A stretch of DNA of 58,636 nucleotides from NCBI RefSeq assembly GCF_000307265.1, contig NZ_DF158900.1, positions 69,483 to 128,118 of the forward strand, given 5' to 3'. The notes under the pieces are model-generated. The model was given only the letters and a program-made list of their open reading frames with translations, was not told the DNA's origin and searched no databases. The stretch's first letter is position 1. The number at the start of each line of letters is the position of its first letter. This stretch comes from Oscillibacter ruminantium GH1. Lineage in GTDB: Bacteria; Bacillota; Clostridia; Oscillospirales; Oscillospiraceae. The position numbers and the translations under genes are program-made. This document shows, in pieces, positions 23,996 to 33,662 of this stretch.

Positions 23996-25345
23996 TTGAA
24001 AAAGAAGCTGGGGCGGGGAACCGCCCTGATCCTTTTGTCCGCTCTGTGCCTCTTTTTAAGCGGCTGCACCGGACTGAGGCTGGGCACAGTGGAGGACCTT
24101 TACTGCCTGCCCAGCCTGCCCAGCGAGTATCAGGATCTGGAGGCCAGCATCACCGCCCTGATCGAGGAGGGCGCGGAGTATGCAGCGCCGTCGTCCGGGT
24201 CGAATATCCAGCCGGTGCAGTTGGTGGATCTGGATGGGGACGGACAGGAAGAAGCTTTGGCATTTATGCGCAAACCCACGGAAGAAAAACCACTGAAAAT
24301 TTATATTTTCAGCGCGGAGAGCGGCAGCTATCAGCAGTCCGCGGTGATCGAGGGCAGCGGGAGCGCCATCTTCAGCGTTGTTTACAGCGATCTGAACGGC
24401 GATGGCCGCACAGAGCTGGTGGTGGGCTGGAAAACCGCGTCCGAAATGCAGGCGCTTTCCATCTATACGCTGGAAAACGGCCAGCCTGAGGAAATTTTAC
24501 GCACGACCTACGTGAAATACGTCCTGACCGATCTGGATAGCGACGGCCTCAATGAGCTGGTGACTTTCCGCGCCGACACGGAGGGAATGGGCCTTGCGGA
24601 TATGTATATCTGGCAGGATGGAACGATGACGCTGAAATCCTCTTCCAAAATTTCCGTAACCATGGCGGAGTTGAGTAACCTCGGACGAGTTGTGACCGGC
24701 GCTGTTCAGGGCGGAATACCGGCCCTGTTCGTGGTGGGCGTGGTGGATTCCAGCACGGAGATCACGGATATTCTGATCTCTCGAAACGGGGAACTGAACA
24801 ACATTGTCCTGTCCAACATCACCGGCGCATCCACGGAGGTGGCACGGTTTTTGTCGCTGTATCCCATGGATATCAACGGCGACAAAATAACGGAGGTGCC
24901 GGTTCCGGTACTGCTGGCCGGATCGGACGAGGCGCAGAGCTATTACCGCATCGAGTGGTTCGGCTATGACGCATCGGGCGCGTCCACCCGGGTGCAGTCC
25001 ACCTACCACAATGTGGATGACGGCTGGTATCTGGTGCTGCCGGAGAGCTGGCGGGATCAGGTGCTGGTGCGGCGGGAGGTCGGCCCCGAGGAGACAACGG
25101 TGACCTTCTTCTTCCGAAATGGCGCCGAATTTCAGGAGTTTATGAAAATCAGCGCTATCACCGGCGACAGCCGGGAAATTAAGGCCGTGCGGGGGGGGCG
25201 ATTTATCCTTAGCCGCAGGGCGGAGACAATTTATTCCGCGGAGCTGCTGGCGGCCAACAATTCGTGGACGCTGGGCATTACCGAGGATCAGCTGCGCGGA
25301 GCCTTCAGCCTGATTACGGCGGAGTGGCTGGCGGGCGACAACTAA
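23996..25345 (+). CDS. FG-GAP/VCBS-type lipoprotein
   Basis: A 449-residue lipoprotein (lipobox LFLSGC) with FG-GAP/VCBS-type calcium-binding repeats: LVDLDGDGQEEALAF, VYSDLNGDGRTELVV, VLTDLDSDGLNELVTF and PMDINGDKITEVPV. The DxDxDG loops fit a beta-propeller exposed on the outer membrane face. The TTG at 23996 is preferred because GGAAGGAGG precedes it and the signal sequence begins there; an ATG at 23948 has no such site. An extended -10 (TGCTATAAT, ends 23943) lies upstream. The next gene, a response regulator, starts 26 bases after its stop, so it may be the sensed or regulated partner of the two-component system. Confidence 0.8.
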   Translation: MKKKLGRGTALILLSALCLFLSGCTGLRLGTVEDLYCLPSLPSEYQDLEASITALIEEGAEYAAPSSGSNIQPVQLVDLDGDGQEEALAFMRKPTEEKPLKIYIFSAESGSYQQSAVIEGSGSAIFSVVYSDLNGDGRTELVVGWKTASEMQALSIYTLENGQPEEILRTTYVKYVLTDLDSDGLNELVTFRADTEGMGLADMYIWQDGTMTLKSSSKISVTMAELSNLGRVVTGAVQGGIPALFVVGVVDSSTEITDILISRNGELNNIVLSNITGASTEVARFLSLYPMDINGDKITEVPVPVLLAGSDEAQSYYRIEWFGYDASGASTRVQSTYHNVDDGWYLVLPESWRDQVLVRREVGPEETTVTFFFRNGAEFQEFMKISAITGDSREIKAVRGGRFILSRRAETIYSAELLAANNSWTLGITEDQLRGAFSLITAEWLAGDN

Positions 25346-25371
25346 ACCGCAGAGAAAGGACGGAAGTGCTC

Positions 25372-26058
25372 ATGAAAAAGGTTTTGGTGCTGGAGGACGA
25401 GTCCAGTATTCGCAGTTTTATCGTGATCAATCTGCGCCGGGCAGGATACGACGTGATTGAGGCGGAGACCGGGGAGAATGCGCTGGAGTGCTTAAAGGAC
25501 AATCCGGATACGCGGGTGGCGCTGCTGGACATCATGCTGCCGGGGATCGACGGCTTTGAGGTCTGCCGCCGCATCCGGGCCACCAATACGAAGATCGGCA
25601 TCATTATGCTCACCGCCCGCTCTCAGGAGATGGACAAGGTGACGGGGCTGATGACCGGAGCGGACGACTATGTGACCAAGCCCTTTTCTCCCGCGGAACT
25701 GACCGCGCGGGTAGACGCGCTGTTCCGCCGGGCCGGGGGAGAGGAGCCTGCTCCGGCCGGAGAACTGAACCAGCCCCCGTTCCTGCTGAATACCCGCAAC
25801 CGGACGCTGGAAAAAAACGGCCGACGGGTGAAGCTGACGCAGGTGGAATACTCCATCGTGAAGATGTTCATGGAGAATCCGGGAAAGGCCCTGAGCCGGG
25901 AGGAAATCTTGGATACGGTCTGGGGCCGGGACTATTTTGCGGAGCTGAAGATCGTGGATGTGAACATCCGGCGGCTCCGTCTGAAAATCGAGGACGATGT
26001 AACCAATCCCTCTTTTATCACCACGGTCTGGGGATACGGATACAAGTGGGGCCTTTAA
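25372..26058 (+). CDS. OmpR/PhoB-family response regulator
   Basis: A 228-residue DNA-binding response regulator. The receiver domain (1-115) has the acidic pair LEDE near residue 9, the phospho-acceptor Asp53 in LLDIMLPG and the Lys in VTKPFSP. The C-terminal winged helix (about 135-228) has LTQVEYSIVKMF and VDVNIRRLRLKIE, with the family's VWGYGYKW ending. The start is set by homology (MKKVLVLEDE); an upstream in-frame ATG lies inside the preceding gene. It is co-transcribed with the histidine kinase 39 bases downstream and probably with the lipoprotein gene before it. Confidence 0.92.
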   Translation: MKKVLVLEDESSIRSFIVINLRRAGYDVIEAETGENALECLKDNPDTRVALLDIMLPGIDGFEVCRRIRATNTKIGIIMLTARSQEMDKVTGLMTGADDYVTKPFSPAELTARVDALFRRAGGEEPAPAGELNQPPFLLNTRNRTLEKNGRRVKLTQVEYSIVKMFMENPGKALSREEILDTVWGRDYFAELKIVDVNIRRLRLKIEDDVTNPSFITTVWGYGYKWGL

Positions 26059-26097
26059 GCCCGCGGCGGGAATACAGGAAAAAGAGGACGAAAAGCA

Positions 26098-27543
26098 ATG
26101 CCGAAAAAAGGCGGGAAAAAACAAAAAAGATATCTGCGCATCAGCGGACTGCGCCAGAGATGGATTATCAATACCATCATGCCGGTGTTCGTTCTGCTGG
26201 TGCTGATCGTGACGCTGTTTTCCGCCGGTGTTGCCAGCTATTATTACAGTGGAATGCAGCGGGGGCTGGAGATTCGGGTGCAGGACGCTGCGGACTCCTT
26301 CAACAGCTATTTCATGAACAGCTACACCGAATACTATCAGATGGCGGTGTATTACACGGATTCCTTTGACGACAAAGACCGCATCGAGCTGCAATTTATT
26401 AGCCCCAGCGGCCGCATTCAGGCGTCCAGCTACGGACTCACCGTGGGTACCTCGCCTCGGACCACCGATATCACAGATGCGGTTTCCACGGGGGAAAAGG
26501 CGGTTTTTCAGGGAAAGGACCCCGCCACGGGAGAGAGCATTCTGTCCGTGGCCTACCCGCTGATGTTCAATGAGCGTGTGGTGGGCGTGATGCGGCTGGT
26601 GACGGCGCTGCGCACCGTGGACCGGCAGGTGATGCTGGCGGTGCTGGCGGTGTTTTTAATCGCGGCCGCCTGCATGGCCATGGTAGTGATCTCGAACCTC
26701 TTGTTCATCAACCGGGTGGTGGAGCCGGTGGCGGTGGTGTCCGACGCGGCAAAACGCATTTCCGGCGGAGGCTACGGCATCCAAATTGAAAACCGATATA
26801 CGGACGAGTTGGCAGGGCTGGTGGATAACATCAATGATATGTCCCTGAAAATCGGACAAAACGAAAAGATGAAGACGGAGTTTATCTCCTCCGTCTCCCA
26901 CGAGCTGCGCACGCCGCTTACAGCCATCAATGGCTGGGGCGAGACGATTTTGGCCGACCCCTCCAACGAGCCGGAGCAGATGAAAAAGGGCATTCGCATT
27001 ATTTTGCGAGAGGCCCGGCGGCTTTCCACCATGGTGGAGGAGCTGTTGGAGTTTTCCAAGATGGAGGACGGGCGCTTTACGCTGCGGGTGGAGCCGGATG
27101 TGGACCTGCAAAGCGAATTTGAAGACGCCATCTTCACCTATCGGGAACTGTTTCGTCAGGAGGGGATTGAATTGGAATACGACACCGACGATGAGGAGCT
27201 TCCCCCTATCTCCGCAGATCCGGAGCGGCTTAAGCAGGTTTTTTGCAATGTGTTGGACAACGCTGCCAAGCATGGCGGCTCCGGTAAGCGCATCGCCGCC
27301 TCCGTCACCATGGAGAATGCATACGAAGTGGTGCGAGTGCGGGACTTTGGCCCCGGCATCCCGGAGGCGGAGCTGCCCTTTGTAAAGCAGAAATTTTACA
27401 AGGGTTCCTCTAAGGCCCGGGGCAGCGGCATCGGCCTTGCCGTTTGCGATGAAATTGTCACGCTGCACAACGGAAAATTTGACATTGCCAACGCCGAAGG
27501 CGGCGGTTCGGTGGTCACCATCCGCCTGCCCATGGGAAATTAA
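26098..27543 (+). CDS. Sensor histidine kinase with HAMP domain
   Basis: A 481-residue membrane kinase partner of the preceding response regulator. It has a basic cytoplasmic start, transmembrane segment 1 (about 26-48), an external sensor region of about 130 residues, transmembrane segment 2 (about 178-202), HAMP, and a HisKA domain with the phosphorylated His268 in SVSHELRTPL. The ATPase domain follows, with N-box NVLDNAAKHG, DFGPGIP and GSGIGLAVCDEI. The stimulus is unknown. The gene ends at 27543, and a promoter for the next gene follows at 27653. Confidence 0.93.
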   Translation: MPKKGGKKQKRYLRISGLRQRWIINTIMPVFVLLVLIVTLFSAGVASYYYSGMQRGLEIRVQDAADSFNSYFMNSYTEYYQMAVYYTDSFDDKDRIELQFISPSGRIQASSYGLTVGTSPRTTDITDAVSTGEKAVFQGKDPATGESILSVAYPLMFNERVVGVMRLVTALRTVDRQVMLAVLAVFLIAAACMAMVVISNLLFINRVVEPVAVVSDAAKRISGGGYGIQIENRYTDELAGLVDNINDMSLKIGQNEKMKTEFISSVSHELRTPLTAINGWGETILADPSNEPEQMKKGIRIILREARRLSTMVEELLEFSKMEDGRFTLRVEPDVDLQSEFEDAIFTYRELFRQEGIELEYDTDDEELPPISADPERLKQVFCNVLDNAAKHGGSGKRIAASVTMENAYEVVRVRDFGPGIPEAELPFVKQKFYKGSSKARGSGIGLAVCDEIVTLHNGKFDIANAEGGGSVVTIRLPMGN

Positions 27544-27652
27544 AAAACCGCCTTCGCGCCGTGCCGTCCCATGGCGGTCGGCGCGTGGGCGTTTGCGCTG
27601 TGCGGAGGAATCGGCGGGAACCTTTAGACCGTACAATTGTGTAGAACAAATG

Positions 27653-27681
27653 TTGCATTTATAAAAAATCTGTGCTATTCT
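27653..27681 (+). promoter_or_regulatory. Promoter TTGCAT-17-TATTCT for the DUF1385 gene
   Basis: A fair -35 and -10 pair at 17-base spacing lies 24 bases before the ATG at 27705, and separates the two-component operon from the following genes. Confidence 0.5.
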
Positions 27682-27704
27682 AAAAAACATAGAAAGGGAC
27701 ACAC

Positions 27705-28670
27705 ATGGCAGATAACAATTCCTGCGCCTTCCGCACCAGCATCGGCGGGCAGGCGCTGATCGAGGGCATTTTGATGCGCGGACCGGAAAAGCAGGCCATC
27801 GTCGTGCGGGATCAGGACGGAAATTTGGTGGAAAAGGTGGAGGAGCTTCATCTCATCAAAGAGCGTCATCCCGCTCTGGGGTGGCCGCTGGTGCGGGGCA
27901 CCGTGAACTTTCTGGATTCCATGATTAAGGGCGTGAAGGCCCTGATGTATTCGGCGGATTTCTATCCCGAGGACGAGGCGGCGCAGCCGTCTAAATTCGA
28001 CCTGTGGCTGGAAAAGCATCTCTCCAGCAAAAAGCTGGAGGGGGCGCTGATCGCGTTTGCCACCTTTTTGGGTGTGGGCATGTCGGTGCTGCTGTTTCTG
28101 GTGCTGCCCACGTTTATTACCGGTGGAATTCTTCACTTTTTCCCGGGTTTCCCCCTGTGGGGACGAAACGTGGTGGAAGGTATTTTGAAGATCGTGATCT
28201 TTATGATTTATCTGATTGCCTGCTCCAAAATGAAGGACATCTACCGGGTATTTCAGTACCATGGCGCGGAACACAAGACCATTTTCTGCTACGAGGCGGG
28301 TCTGCCGCTGACGGTGGAAAACGTGCGCATCCAGCCCCGGCACCATCCCCGCTGCGGAACCAGCTTTTTGTTTGTGGTGATCTTTGTGTCAATTCTGATC
28401 TCCTCCGCCGTGTTTGGTGTGTGGCCCATTACAAACGTATGGCTTCGGACGCTGGTGCACCTATTGCTGCTGCCGCTGGTGGTGGGAATTACCTATGAAT
28501 TTAACCGCTGGGTGGGGCGCAGCAGCTCCGGTCTTGCCCGCGCGCTGACCGCGCCCGGTATGTGGATGCAGAATTTCACAACCAACGAGCCGGACGATTC
28601 CATGATCGAGTGCGCGATTCGGTCGCTGGAGCTTGTTCTGCCGGATAAAAAGGGACAGGACGCCTGGTAA
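27705..28670 (+). CDS. DUF1385 (YqhQ-like) membrane protein
   Basis: A 321-residue integral membrane protein of the DUF1385/YqhQ family, widespread in Firmicutes and without an established function. Family marks are SIGGQALIEGILMRGP near the N-terminus, QYHGAEHKTIFCYE and RHHPRCGTSFLF. Hydrophobic segments lie near residues 110-135, 145-175, 215-240 and 245-262. In many Clostridia this gene stands directly before prmC, as here (31 bases apart), so the two are probably one operon. The ATG has AGAAAGGGA upstream. Confidence 0.88.
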   Translation: MADNNSCAFRTSIGGQALIEGILMRGPEKQAIVVRDQDGNLVEKVEELHLIKERHPALGWPLVRGTVNFLDSMIKGVKALMYSADFYPEDEAAQPSKFDLWLEKHLSSKKLEGALIAFATFLGVGMSVLLFLVLPTFITGGILHFFPGFPLWGRNVVEGILKIVIFMIYLIACSKMKDIYRVFQYHGAEHKTIFCYEAGLPLTVENVRIQPRHHPRCGTSFLFVVIFVSILISSAVFGVWPITNVWLRTLVHLLLLPLVVGITYEFNRWVGRSSSGLARALTAPGMWMQNFTTNEPDDSMIECAIRSLELVLPDKKGQDAW

Positions 28671-28701
28671 GGGTGTGTGTTTTGAAAAGGGAGAATTTCA
28701 A

Positions 28702-29568
28702 GTGAGCACGACCTATAATAATTTGTATATGGACCTCCGGGCCGGCTTGAAAGCCGCGGGGGTGGAGATGGCAACGCTGGAGGCACGGGAGCTTGTGTGC
28801 TTTGCCACCGGCAAGAGCCGGGAAGAACTGGTCCGGGACGGAGCGCTGTATGCCTCGCCGGAGTTGGAGGAGCGGACGTACGATCTGCTGAAGCGGCGTC
28901 TGGCAGGAGAACCGGTGGCGTATCTGATCGGCGAGTGGGAATTTTTCGGACTGCCGCTGGACATTTCTTCGGATGTGCTGATCCCCCGGGCCGACACTGA
29001 GGTGCTGGTTGCTCAGGCCATCGACTTTTGCAGATCGGTGGGCGAGTGCCGGGTGTTGGACCTGTGCGCGGGGAGCGGCTGCGTGGGCCTTGCCATTGCC
29101 AGCCAAACCCAGCAATCCCGGGTGGTACTGGGCGAACTGAGCGAGGCGGCGCTGAAAATCTGCCGCCAGAACATCCGGCGCTGCGGCCTTTCCGGGCGTG
29201 TAATCTCCTTGCAGATCGACGCGCGGCAAAAGCCCTCGGTAGCGCTGGGAGAGTTCCAGTGCATCGTGTCCAATCCGCCCTATATTCCCGCCGGAGACAT
29301 TCCGGGTCTGGAACCGGCAGTGCGGGATTACGAGCCGCATCTGGCGCTGGACGGGGGAGAAGACGGGCTGGATTTTTACCGCGATATCGTGCAGAAGTGG
29401 CGGGAGGCGCTGTCACCCGGCGGACGGCTGTATTTCGAGGTGGGAATCGGTCAGGCGGACAGTGCGCTGCGGATCATGCGCGCGGCGGGCTTTGGAGATA
29501 TCCAAGTGGTGAAGGACACCCACGACATTCCCCGTGTCGTGTTTGGAACGCTGTGCGCCGAGGTTTGA
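28702..29568 (+). CDS. prmC: Release factor glutamine methyltransferase PrmC
   Basis: A 288-residue S-adenosylmethionine-dependent enzyme that methylates the GGQ glutamine of peptide chain release factors. The N-terminal helical domain (1-75) precedes the signature YLIGEWEFFGLPLDI and VLIPRADTE, the SAM motif VLDLCAGSGCVGLAIA and the catalytic VSNPPYIP. Full length. The GTG at 28702 is chosen because GGGAG lies upstream and it matches the family N-terminus; longer frames start inside the preceding gene. The small palindromic repeat at 29608-29779 now separates it from recA. Confidence 0.92.
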   Translation: MSTTYNNLYMDLRAGLKAAGVEMATLEARELVCFATGKSREELVRDGALYASPELEERTYDLLKRRLAGEPVAYLIGEWEFFGLPLDISSDVLIPRADTEVLVAQAIDFCRSVGECRVLDLCAGSGCVGLAIASQTQQSRVVLGELSEAALKICRQNIRRCGLSGRVISLQIDARQKPSVALGEFQCIVSNPPYIPAGDIPGLEPAVRDYEPHLALDGGEDGLDFYRDIVQKWREALSPGGRLYFEVGIGQADSALRIMRAAGFGDIQVVKDTHDIPRVVFGTLCAEV

Positions 29569-29607
29569 GCTTCGGGCAGTGCAGGCGGAGAAGGAACGTA
29601 CATTTCA

Positions 29608-29779
29608 GGCAACACCGCACAAAGAACGCCTAGCGGCTTTGCGCACAGCTTTCTTGGATATTTTCCGCCATCTTGCACAGAAGTTTTTTGCCATACGTCA
29701 ATATGGCGGCAAAATTCCGATACGATCTGACGAAAAATCTGACTGCGCAATCTGCACGCAATCTCTGTGCGGTGTTACC
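29608..29779. mobile_element. MITE-like palindromic repeat upstream of recA
   Basis: A 172-base element with inverted ends: left GGCAACACCGCACAAAGA, right (reverse) GGTAACACCGCACAGAGA. The outer 15 or so bases match the ends of the IS5-type element at 8803-9937. Inside is a secondary inverted repeat (CCGCCAT/ATGGCGG near 29664 and 29703). It encodes nothing. A shorter relative with the same left 40 bases is at 54109-54186. It fills most of the prmC-recA gap. Confidence 0.75.
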
Positions 29780-29866
29780 CTAAAAACCGATGGGATCGGA
29801 TGAGATACACACTGAATTTCTGGTCCGGGCAGAGACGGCTGCCTGAAAAACAAGGAGGAAGAAAGC

Positions 29867-30988
29867 ATGGCAAGAGATAAAGCGGCGGCGTCCTCGCTGC
29901 CGGACAAGAAGGCGGAGCCGGCATCCGACAAGGATCTGGCCATTAAAACCGCCATTTCCCAAATTGAAAAGGCATATGGCAAGGGTTCTATCATGCGGCT
30001 GGGTGACCGGGCGAATCTGGAGATCGACACCATTCCCACCGGGTCGTTGTCGCTGGATCTGGCGCTGGGGATCGGTGGCCTTCCCAAGGGCCGTATTGTC
30101 GAGATCTATGGGCCGGAATCCTCCGGCAAGACCACGCTGGCGCTCCATGTAGTGGCGCAGGCCCAGAAAAAGGGCGGCGAGGTGGCCTTTGTGGACGCGG
30201 AGCACGCGCTGGACCCGACTTATGCCCGGGCGTTGGGCGTGGACATTGAAAACATGCTGATCTCCCAGCCGGACACTGGTGAACAGGCGTTGGAGATCAC
30301 CGAGGCGCTGGTGCGTTCCGGCGCTTTGGATGTGGTGGTGGTGGACAGCGTGGCCGCGCTGGTTCCCCGGGCGGAGATCGAGGGCGACATGGGCGACAGC
30401 TACGTGGGTTTACAGGCCCGGCTGATGAGCCAGGCCCTGCGCAAGCTCACCGGCGCCATCGGCAAGACCAACTGCATTGTTATTTTCATCAACCAGCTGC
30501 GCGAAAAGGTGGGCGTGATGTACGGCAACCCGGAAGTCACCACCGGCGGCCGTGCGCTGAAGTTCTATGCCTCTGTTCGCATCGACGTGCGCCGCATCGA
30601 AGCACTGAAAAACGGGACGGAGCTGATCGGCAACCGCACCCGGGCCAAAGTGGTGAAAAACAAGATGGCCCCTCCGTTCCGGGAGGCCGAGTTTGACATC
30701 ATGTATGGCGAGGGCATCTCGCGGTATGGCGAGCTGGTGGATCTGGGTGTGAAGCTGGATTTGCTGCAAAAGTCCGGATCTTGGTTCTCTATGGGCGAGA
30801 CGCGCATCGGGCAGGGCCGGGACGCCGCGAAAAAGTATTTGCAGGAAAATCCCGAGGTGACGGAGCAGCTGGATGCGGACATCCGCAAGAATTTTGACAA
30901 ACTGCTGACCGGACAGTCCCGCGTGGCCGCAAAGGCCGCGGGCCGGGCCGTGGATGTGGACGCCGACGATTTCAACGATGAAAATTGA
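29867..30988 (+). CDS. recA: RecA recombinase
   Basis: The central homologous-recombination and SOS co-protease ATPase, 373 residues. The N-terminal [20 protein letters not shown], Walker [33 protein letters not shown] (Walker B region) and the DNA-binding loops ([12 protein letters not shown]) are all intact. A short basic/acidic N-terminal extension of about 25 residues precedes the core. The ATG has AAGGAGGAAG upstream. The 3' end overlaps recX by 11 bases. No clear SOS box was found by eye upstream; the repeat at 29608-29779 ends 87 bases before the start. Confidence 0.96.
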   Translation: MARDKAAASSLPDKKAEPASDKDLAIKTAISQIEKAYGKGSIMRLGDRANLEIDTIPTGSLSLDLALGIGGLPKGRIVEIYGPESSGKTTLALHVVAQAQKKGGEVAFVDAEHALDPTYARALGVDIENMLISQPDTGEQALEITEALVRSGALDVVVVDSVAALVPRAEIEGDMGDSYVGLQARLMSQALRKLTGAIGKTNCIVIFINQLREKVGVMYGNPEVTTGGRALKFYASVRIDVRRIEALKNGTELIGNRTRAKVVKNKMAPPFREAEFDIMYGEGISRYGELVDLGVKLDLLQKSGSWFSMGETRIGQGRDAAKKYLQENPEVTEQLDADIRKNFDKLLTGQSRVAAKAAGRAVDVDADDFNDEN

Positions 30989-31598
30989 CCATCTGGAGCG
31001 GTCAAAGCATATTAACGGCCGAGTCTTGGTGTTTTTAGAGGATGGAACCCTTCTTAAGGTCACGGAGCAGGAACTGCTGGATTTTGGCCTTCGCAGCGGG
31101 GATGAACTGGACGGAGAGACGCTGGAACGGCTGAAAAATGCCGCTGGAACCTCTGATACGAAGGCGAAAGCCGCGGCTCTGATCGGGCGGCGGGCCATGT
31201 CCCGCCGGGATTTGGAGAAGAAGCTGACGGAAAAAGGCGCTTCTCAGGCGGAAGCACGGTACGCCGCCGAGTGGCTGGAGGCCATCGGCGCGCTTGATGA
31301 CGGAGAGTATGCCGCGCTGTTGGTGCGCCACTGTGCGCAGCTGGGCTATGGCCCCGGACGGTATCGCAGCGAGCTGTATAAACACGGCGTGAACCGGGAA
31401 CTGTGGGAGGACGCCATGGCTGCCGCCCCGGACCCGGCGGAGCTGATCGAGCAATATCTCCGGGACCGCTTTCGCAAGGGCCCGCCGGATGAGCGGGAGC
31501 GCAAACGCGCCGCCGACGCGCTGGCCCGCCGGGGCTTTGGCTGGGGCGACGTGAAAGAGGGACTTGCCCGGTGGGAGGCGCTGGGAGAAGAGGACTGA
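30978..31598 (+). CDS. recX: Regulatory protein RecX
   Basis: A 206-residue RecX protein that modulates RecA filaments. Three RecX-type three-helix repeats are visible: [40 protein letters not shown] and [16 protein letters not shown]. It starts at the ATG inside the last codons of recA (30978), the usual coupled arrangement. The N-terminal 60 residues ([27 protein letters not shown]) form the extra domain seen in clostridial RecX. Confidence 0.88.
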   Translation: MKIDHLERSKHINGRVLVFLEDGTLLKVTEQELLDFGLRSGDELDGETLERLKNAAGTSDTKAKAAALIGRRAMSRRDLEKKLTEKGASQAEARYAAEWLEAIGALDDGEYAALLVRHCAQLGYGPGRYRSELYKHGVNRELWEDAMAAAPDPAELIEQYLRDRFRKGPPDERERKRAADALARRGFGWGDVKEGLARWEALGEED

Positions 31599-31718
31599 GC
31601 CCCTTCTCCCAAAACGCATTAAAACTGCTGCCAAGGCGCCGTGAAGCGGCTTTGCCGAAGAAAAGTCCTGTTCGGGCACGGTCTAAAAAATGAAAACCAA
31701 AGCATTGGAGGAAGTATT

Positions 31719-33035
31719 TTGAGTTACAGTGTTGCGTTTATCTCTCTGGGCTGCGCAAAAAATCAGGTGAACTGCGAACAGATGATGGCCGCCGTCGCGG
31801 CGGGGGGACACTCTGTCGCCGCCGACCCCAGCGGGGCGGATGTGGCGGTGGTGAACACCTGCGGGTTTTTGGCCTCCGCCTGTGAAGAGGCTATTGACAA
31901 CATTTTGCAGATGGCGGAGCTGAAAAAGGCTGGAAAGCTGAAAAAGATTCTGGTCACCGGCTGTATGGCCCAGCGGTACAAAGAAGATGTACTGGGAGAG
32001 CTGCCGGAGGTGGACGGAATTCTTGGCACCGGCAGTTACGGCGACATTTCCGCCGCCGTGGACGCGGTGATGGCCGGTGAACGGCCCTGCCGCTTTGGCA
32101 GCATTCACACGGCCGAGCAGGAAGGGGACCGGGTGCTTTCCACCCCGCCATGGTATGCATATCTCCGCATTGCGGAGGGCTGCGACAATCACTGCGCCTA
32201 TTGTGTGATCCCATCCCTGCGGGGCAAGTACCGCAGCCGCCCCATGGAGCATCTGTTGGAAGAGGCACGGGACCTTGCGGACCGGGGCGTGAAGGAACTG
32301 ATCGTCATTGCGCAGGATATCACCCGGTACGGAACGGATCTGACGGGAAAGCACGAACTGGCCCACCTGCTTCGTGAGCTGTGTAAGTTGGACTTCCACT
32401 GGATTCGGCTCCATTATCTTTACCCCGACGAAATCACCGACGAGTTGATTGATACCGTGGCCGCGGAGCCGAAGATTTTGAAGTATATTGACCTGCCCAT
32501 CCAGCACTGCAACGACGCGATTCTAAAGGCAATGAATCGCCGGGATACCAAGGCGGAGCTACTGACGCTGCTGAAAAAGCTGCGGGAGAAGATTCCCGGT
32601 CTGGTGCTGCGCACCAGCATCATTGCGGGACTGCCGCTGGAGGATGACGCGGCGTTTGAGGAACTGTGCGCCTTTTTGCGGGAGACGAAAATTGAGCGGG
32701 CGGGCGTGTTCCCGTTTTCTCCGGAGGAGGGAACGCTGGCCGCGAAAATGGACCATGTGGACACGGAGGAAGCCCAGCGCCGGGCGGAGCTTTTGGTGGA
32801 CGTGCAGTCCGACGTGATCGATGGGTACAACGAATCCGTGCTGGGTACTGTGCGCGAGGTGTTGTGCGAGGGCTTTGACACGCAGGCGCAGCTTTACTAT
32901 GGGCGGAGCTATTCGGAGTCTCCGGACATCGACGGACGCATCTGGTTTTCCGGGGATGAGGCTCAGCCGGGTACCTTTGTCAACGTCCGCCTTACCGGCA
33001 CGATGGACGGCGAGCTGACCGGAGAAAAGGAGTGA
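31719..33035 (+). CDS. rimO: Ribosomal protein S12 methylthiotransferase RimO
   Basis: A radical-SAM methylthiotransferase that modifies the conserved aspartate of ribosomal protein S12. The N-terminal UPF0004 domain has SLGCAKNQVNCEQM, the radical-SAM cluster cysteines are Cys155, Cys159 and Cys162 in CDNHCAYC, and a C-terminal TRAM domain follows (VREVLCEGFD to the end). It is 438 residues, family length. RimO usually has NxVDSE after GCxK; here it is NQVNCE, a mild variation that keeps the glutamate. The TTG at 31719 fits GGAGGAAG upstream. Four bases before the next gene's ATG is a stop, so translation with pgsA is coupled. Confidence 0.92.
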   Translation: MSYSVAFISLGCAKNQVNCEQMMAAVAAGGHSVAADPSGADVAVVNTCGFLASACEEAIDNILQMAELKKAGKLKKILVTGCMAQRYKEDVLGELPEVDGILGTGSYGDISAAVDAVMAGERPCRFGSIHTAEQEGDRVLSTPPWYAYLRIAEGCDNHCAYCVIPSLRGKYRSRPMEHLLEEARDLADRGVKELIVIAQDITRYGTDLTGKHELAHLLRELCKLDFHWIRLHYLYPDEITDELIDTVAAEPKILKYIDLPIQHCNDAILKAMNRRDTKAELLTLLKKLREKIPGLVLRTSIIAGLPLEDDAAFEELCAFLRETKIERAGVFPFSPEEGTLAAKMDHVDTEEAQRRAELLVDVQSDVIDGYNESVLGTVREVLCEGFDTQAQLYYGRSYSESPDIDGRIWFSGDEAQPGTFVNVRLTGTMDGELTGEKE

Positions 33036-33041
33036 GGCCCC

Positions 33042-33563
33042 ATGAATTTACCCAATAAGCTGACGGTCCTGCGGATTTTGCTGATTCCGGTATTCATGGT
33101 TGTGCTGTACTGGGGGTTTCCCGGCGCGAATTACGTGGCGCTGGTGATTTTTATTCTTGCCAGCCTCACCGATCTGCTGGACGGAAAGATTGCCCGGGCG
33201 CGAAATCTGGTGACAGACTTTGGAAAGTTCGCGGACCCGCTGGCGGACAAAATGCTGGTGACCGCCGCCATGCTCTGGTTTGTGGAAATCGGGCTGATGC
33301 CCGCTTGGGCGCTGCTGATCGTCATCTGCCGGGAGTTCGCGGTGAGCGGACTGCGGATGCTGGCGTCCGATGCGGGAAGGGTCATTGCCGCCGGCTGGTC
33401 CGGCAAGGTGAAAACCGCCGCCACCATGGTTTGCGTGGTGCTGATGTTCCTGCCCATTCCCGCGGTGCTGAACACCGTGTGCGTGTGGGTGATTGTGTTG
33501 ACCACGCTGTACTCCGGCGTGGAGTATTTCATGAAGAACAAGGACGTATTTCGGTCCATGTGA
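33042..33563 (+). CDS. pgsA: CDP-diacylglycerol-glycerol-3-phosphate phosphatidyltransferase
   Basis: A 173-residue integral membrane enzyme that makes phosphatidylglycerophosphate, the first step to phosphatidylglycerol. The N-terminal NLPNKLTVLRILLIPVF and the CDP-alcohol phosphotransferase motif DLLDGKIARARNLVTDFGKFADPLADK (D-G-A-R-G-D-D pattern with the usual aspartates) are clear; four to five hydrophobic segments follow. It begins seven bases after rimO and ends the prmC-recA-rimO run at a strong terminator. Confidence 0.93.
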   Translation: MNLPNKLTVLRILLIPVFMVVLYWGFPGANYVALVIFILASLTDLLDGKIARARNLVTDFGKFADPLADKMLVTAAMLWFVEIGLMPAWALLIVICREFAVSGLRMLASDAGRVIAAGWSGKVKTAATMVCVVLMFLPIPAVLNTVCVWVIVLTTLYSGVEYFMKNKDVFRSM

Positions 33564-33564
33564 C

Positions 33565-33611
33565 AAAAGGCCCCGTCTCTCTTCCTCACGGAAGAGAGAC
33601 GGGGCCTTTTT
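33565..33611 (+). terminator. Strong Rho-independent terminator after pgsA
   Basis: A perfect 21-bp stem (33565-33585 with 33590-33610) around a 4-base loop, ending in TTTTT. It likely serves the convergent minus-strand NlpC/P60 gene as well, because AAAA at its left end becomes a T-run on the other strand. Confidence 0.9.
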
Positions 33612-33662
33612 GGCTAAGAAAGAGACGATTGCGGAGTGTGCCGCGCGGCTGAAACGGATCGC

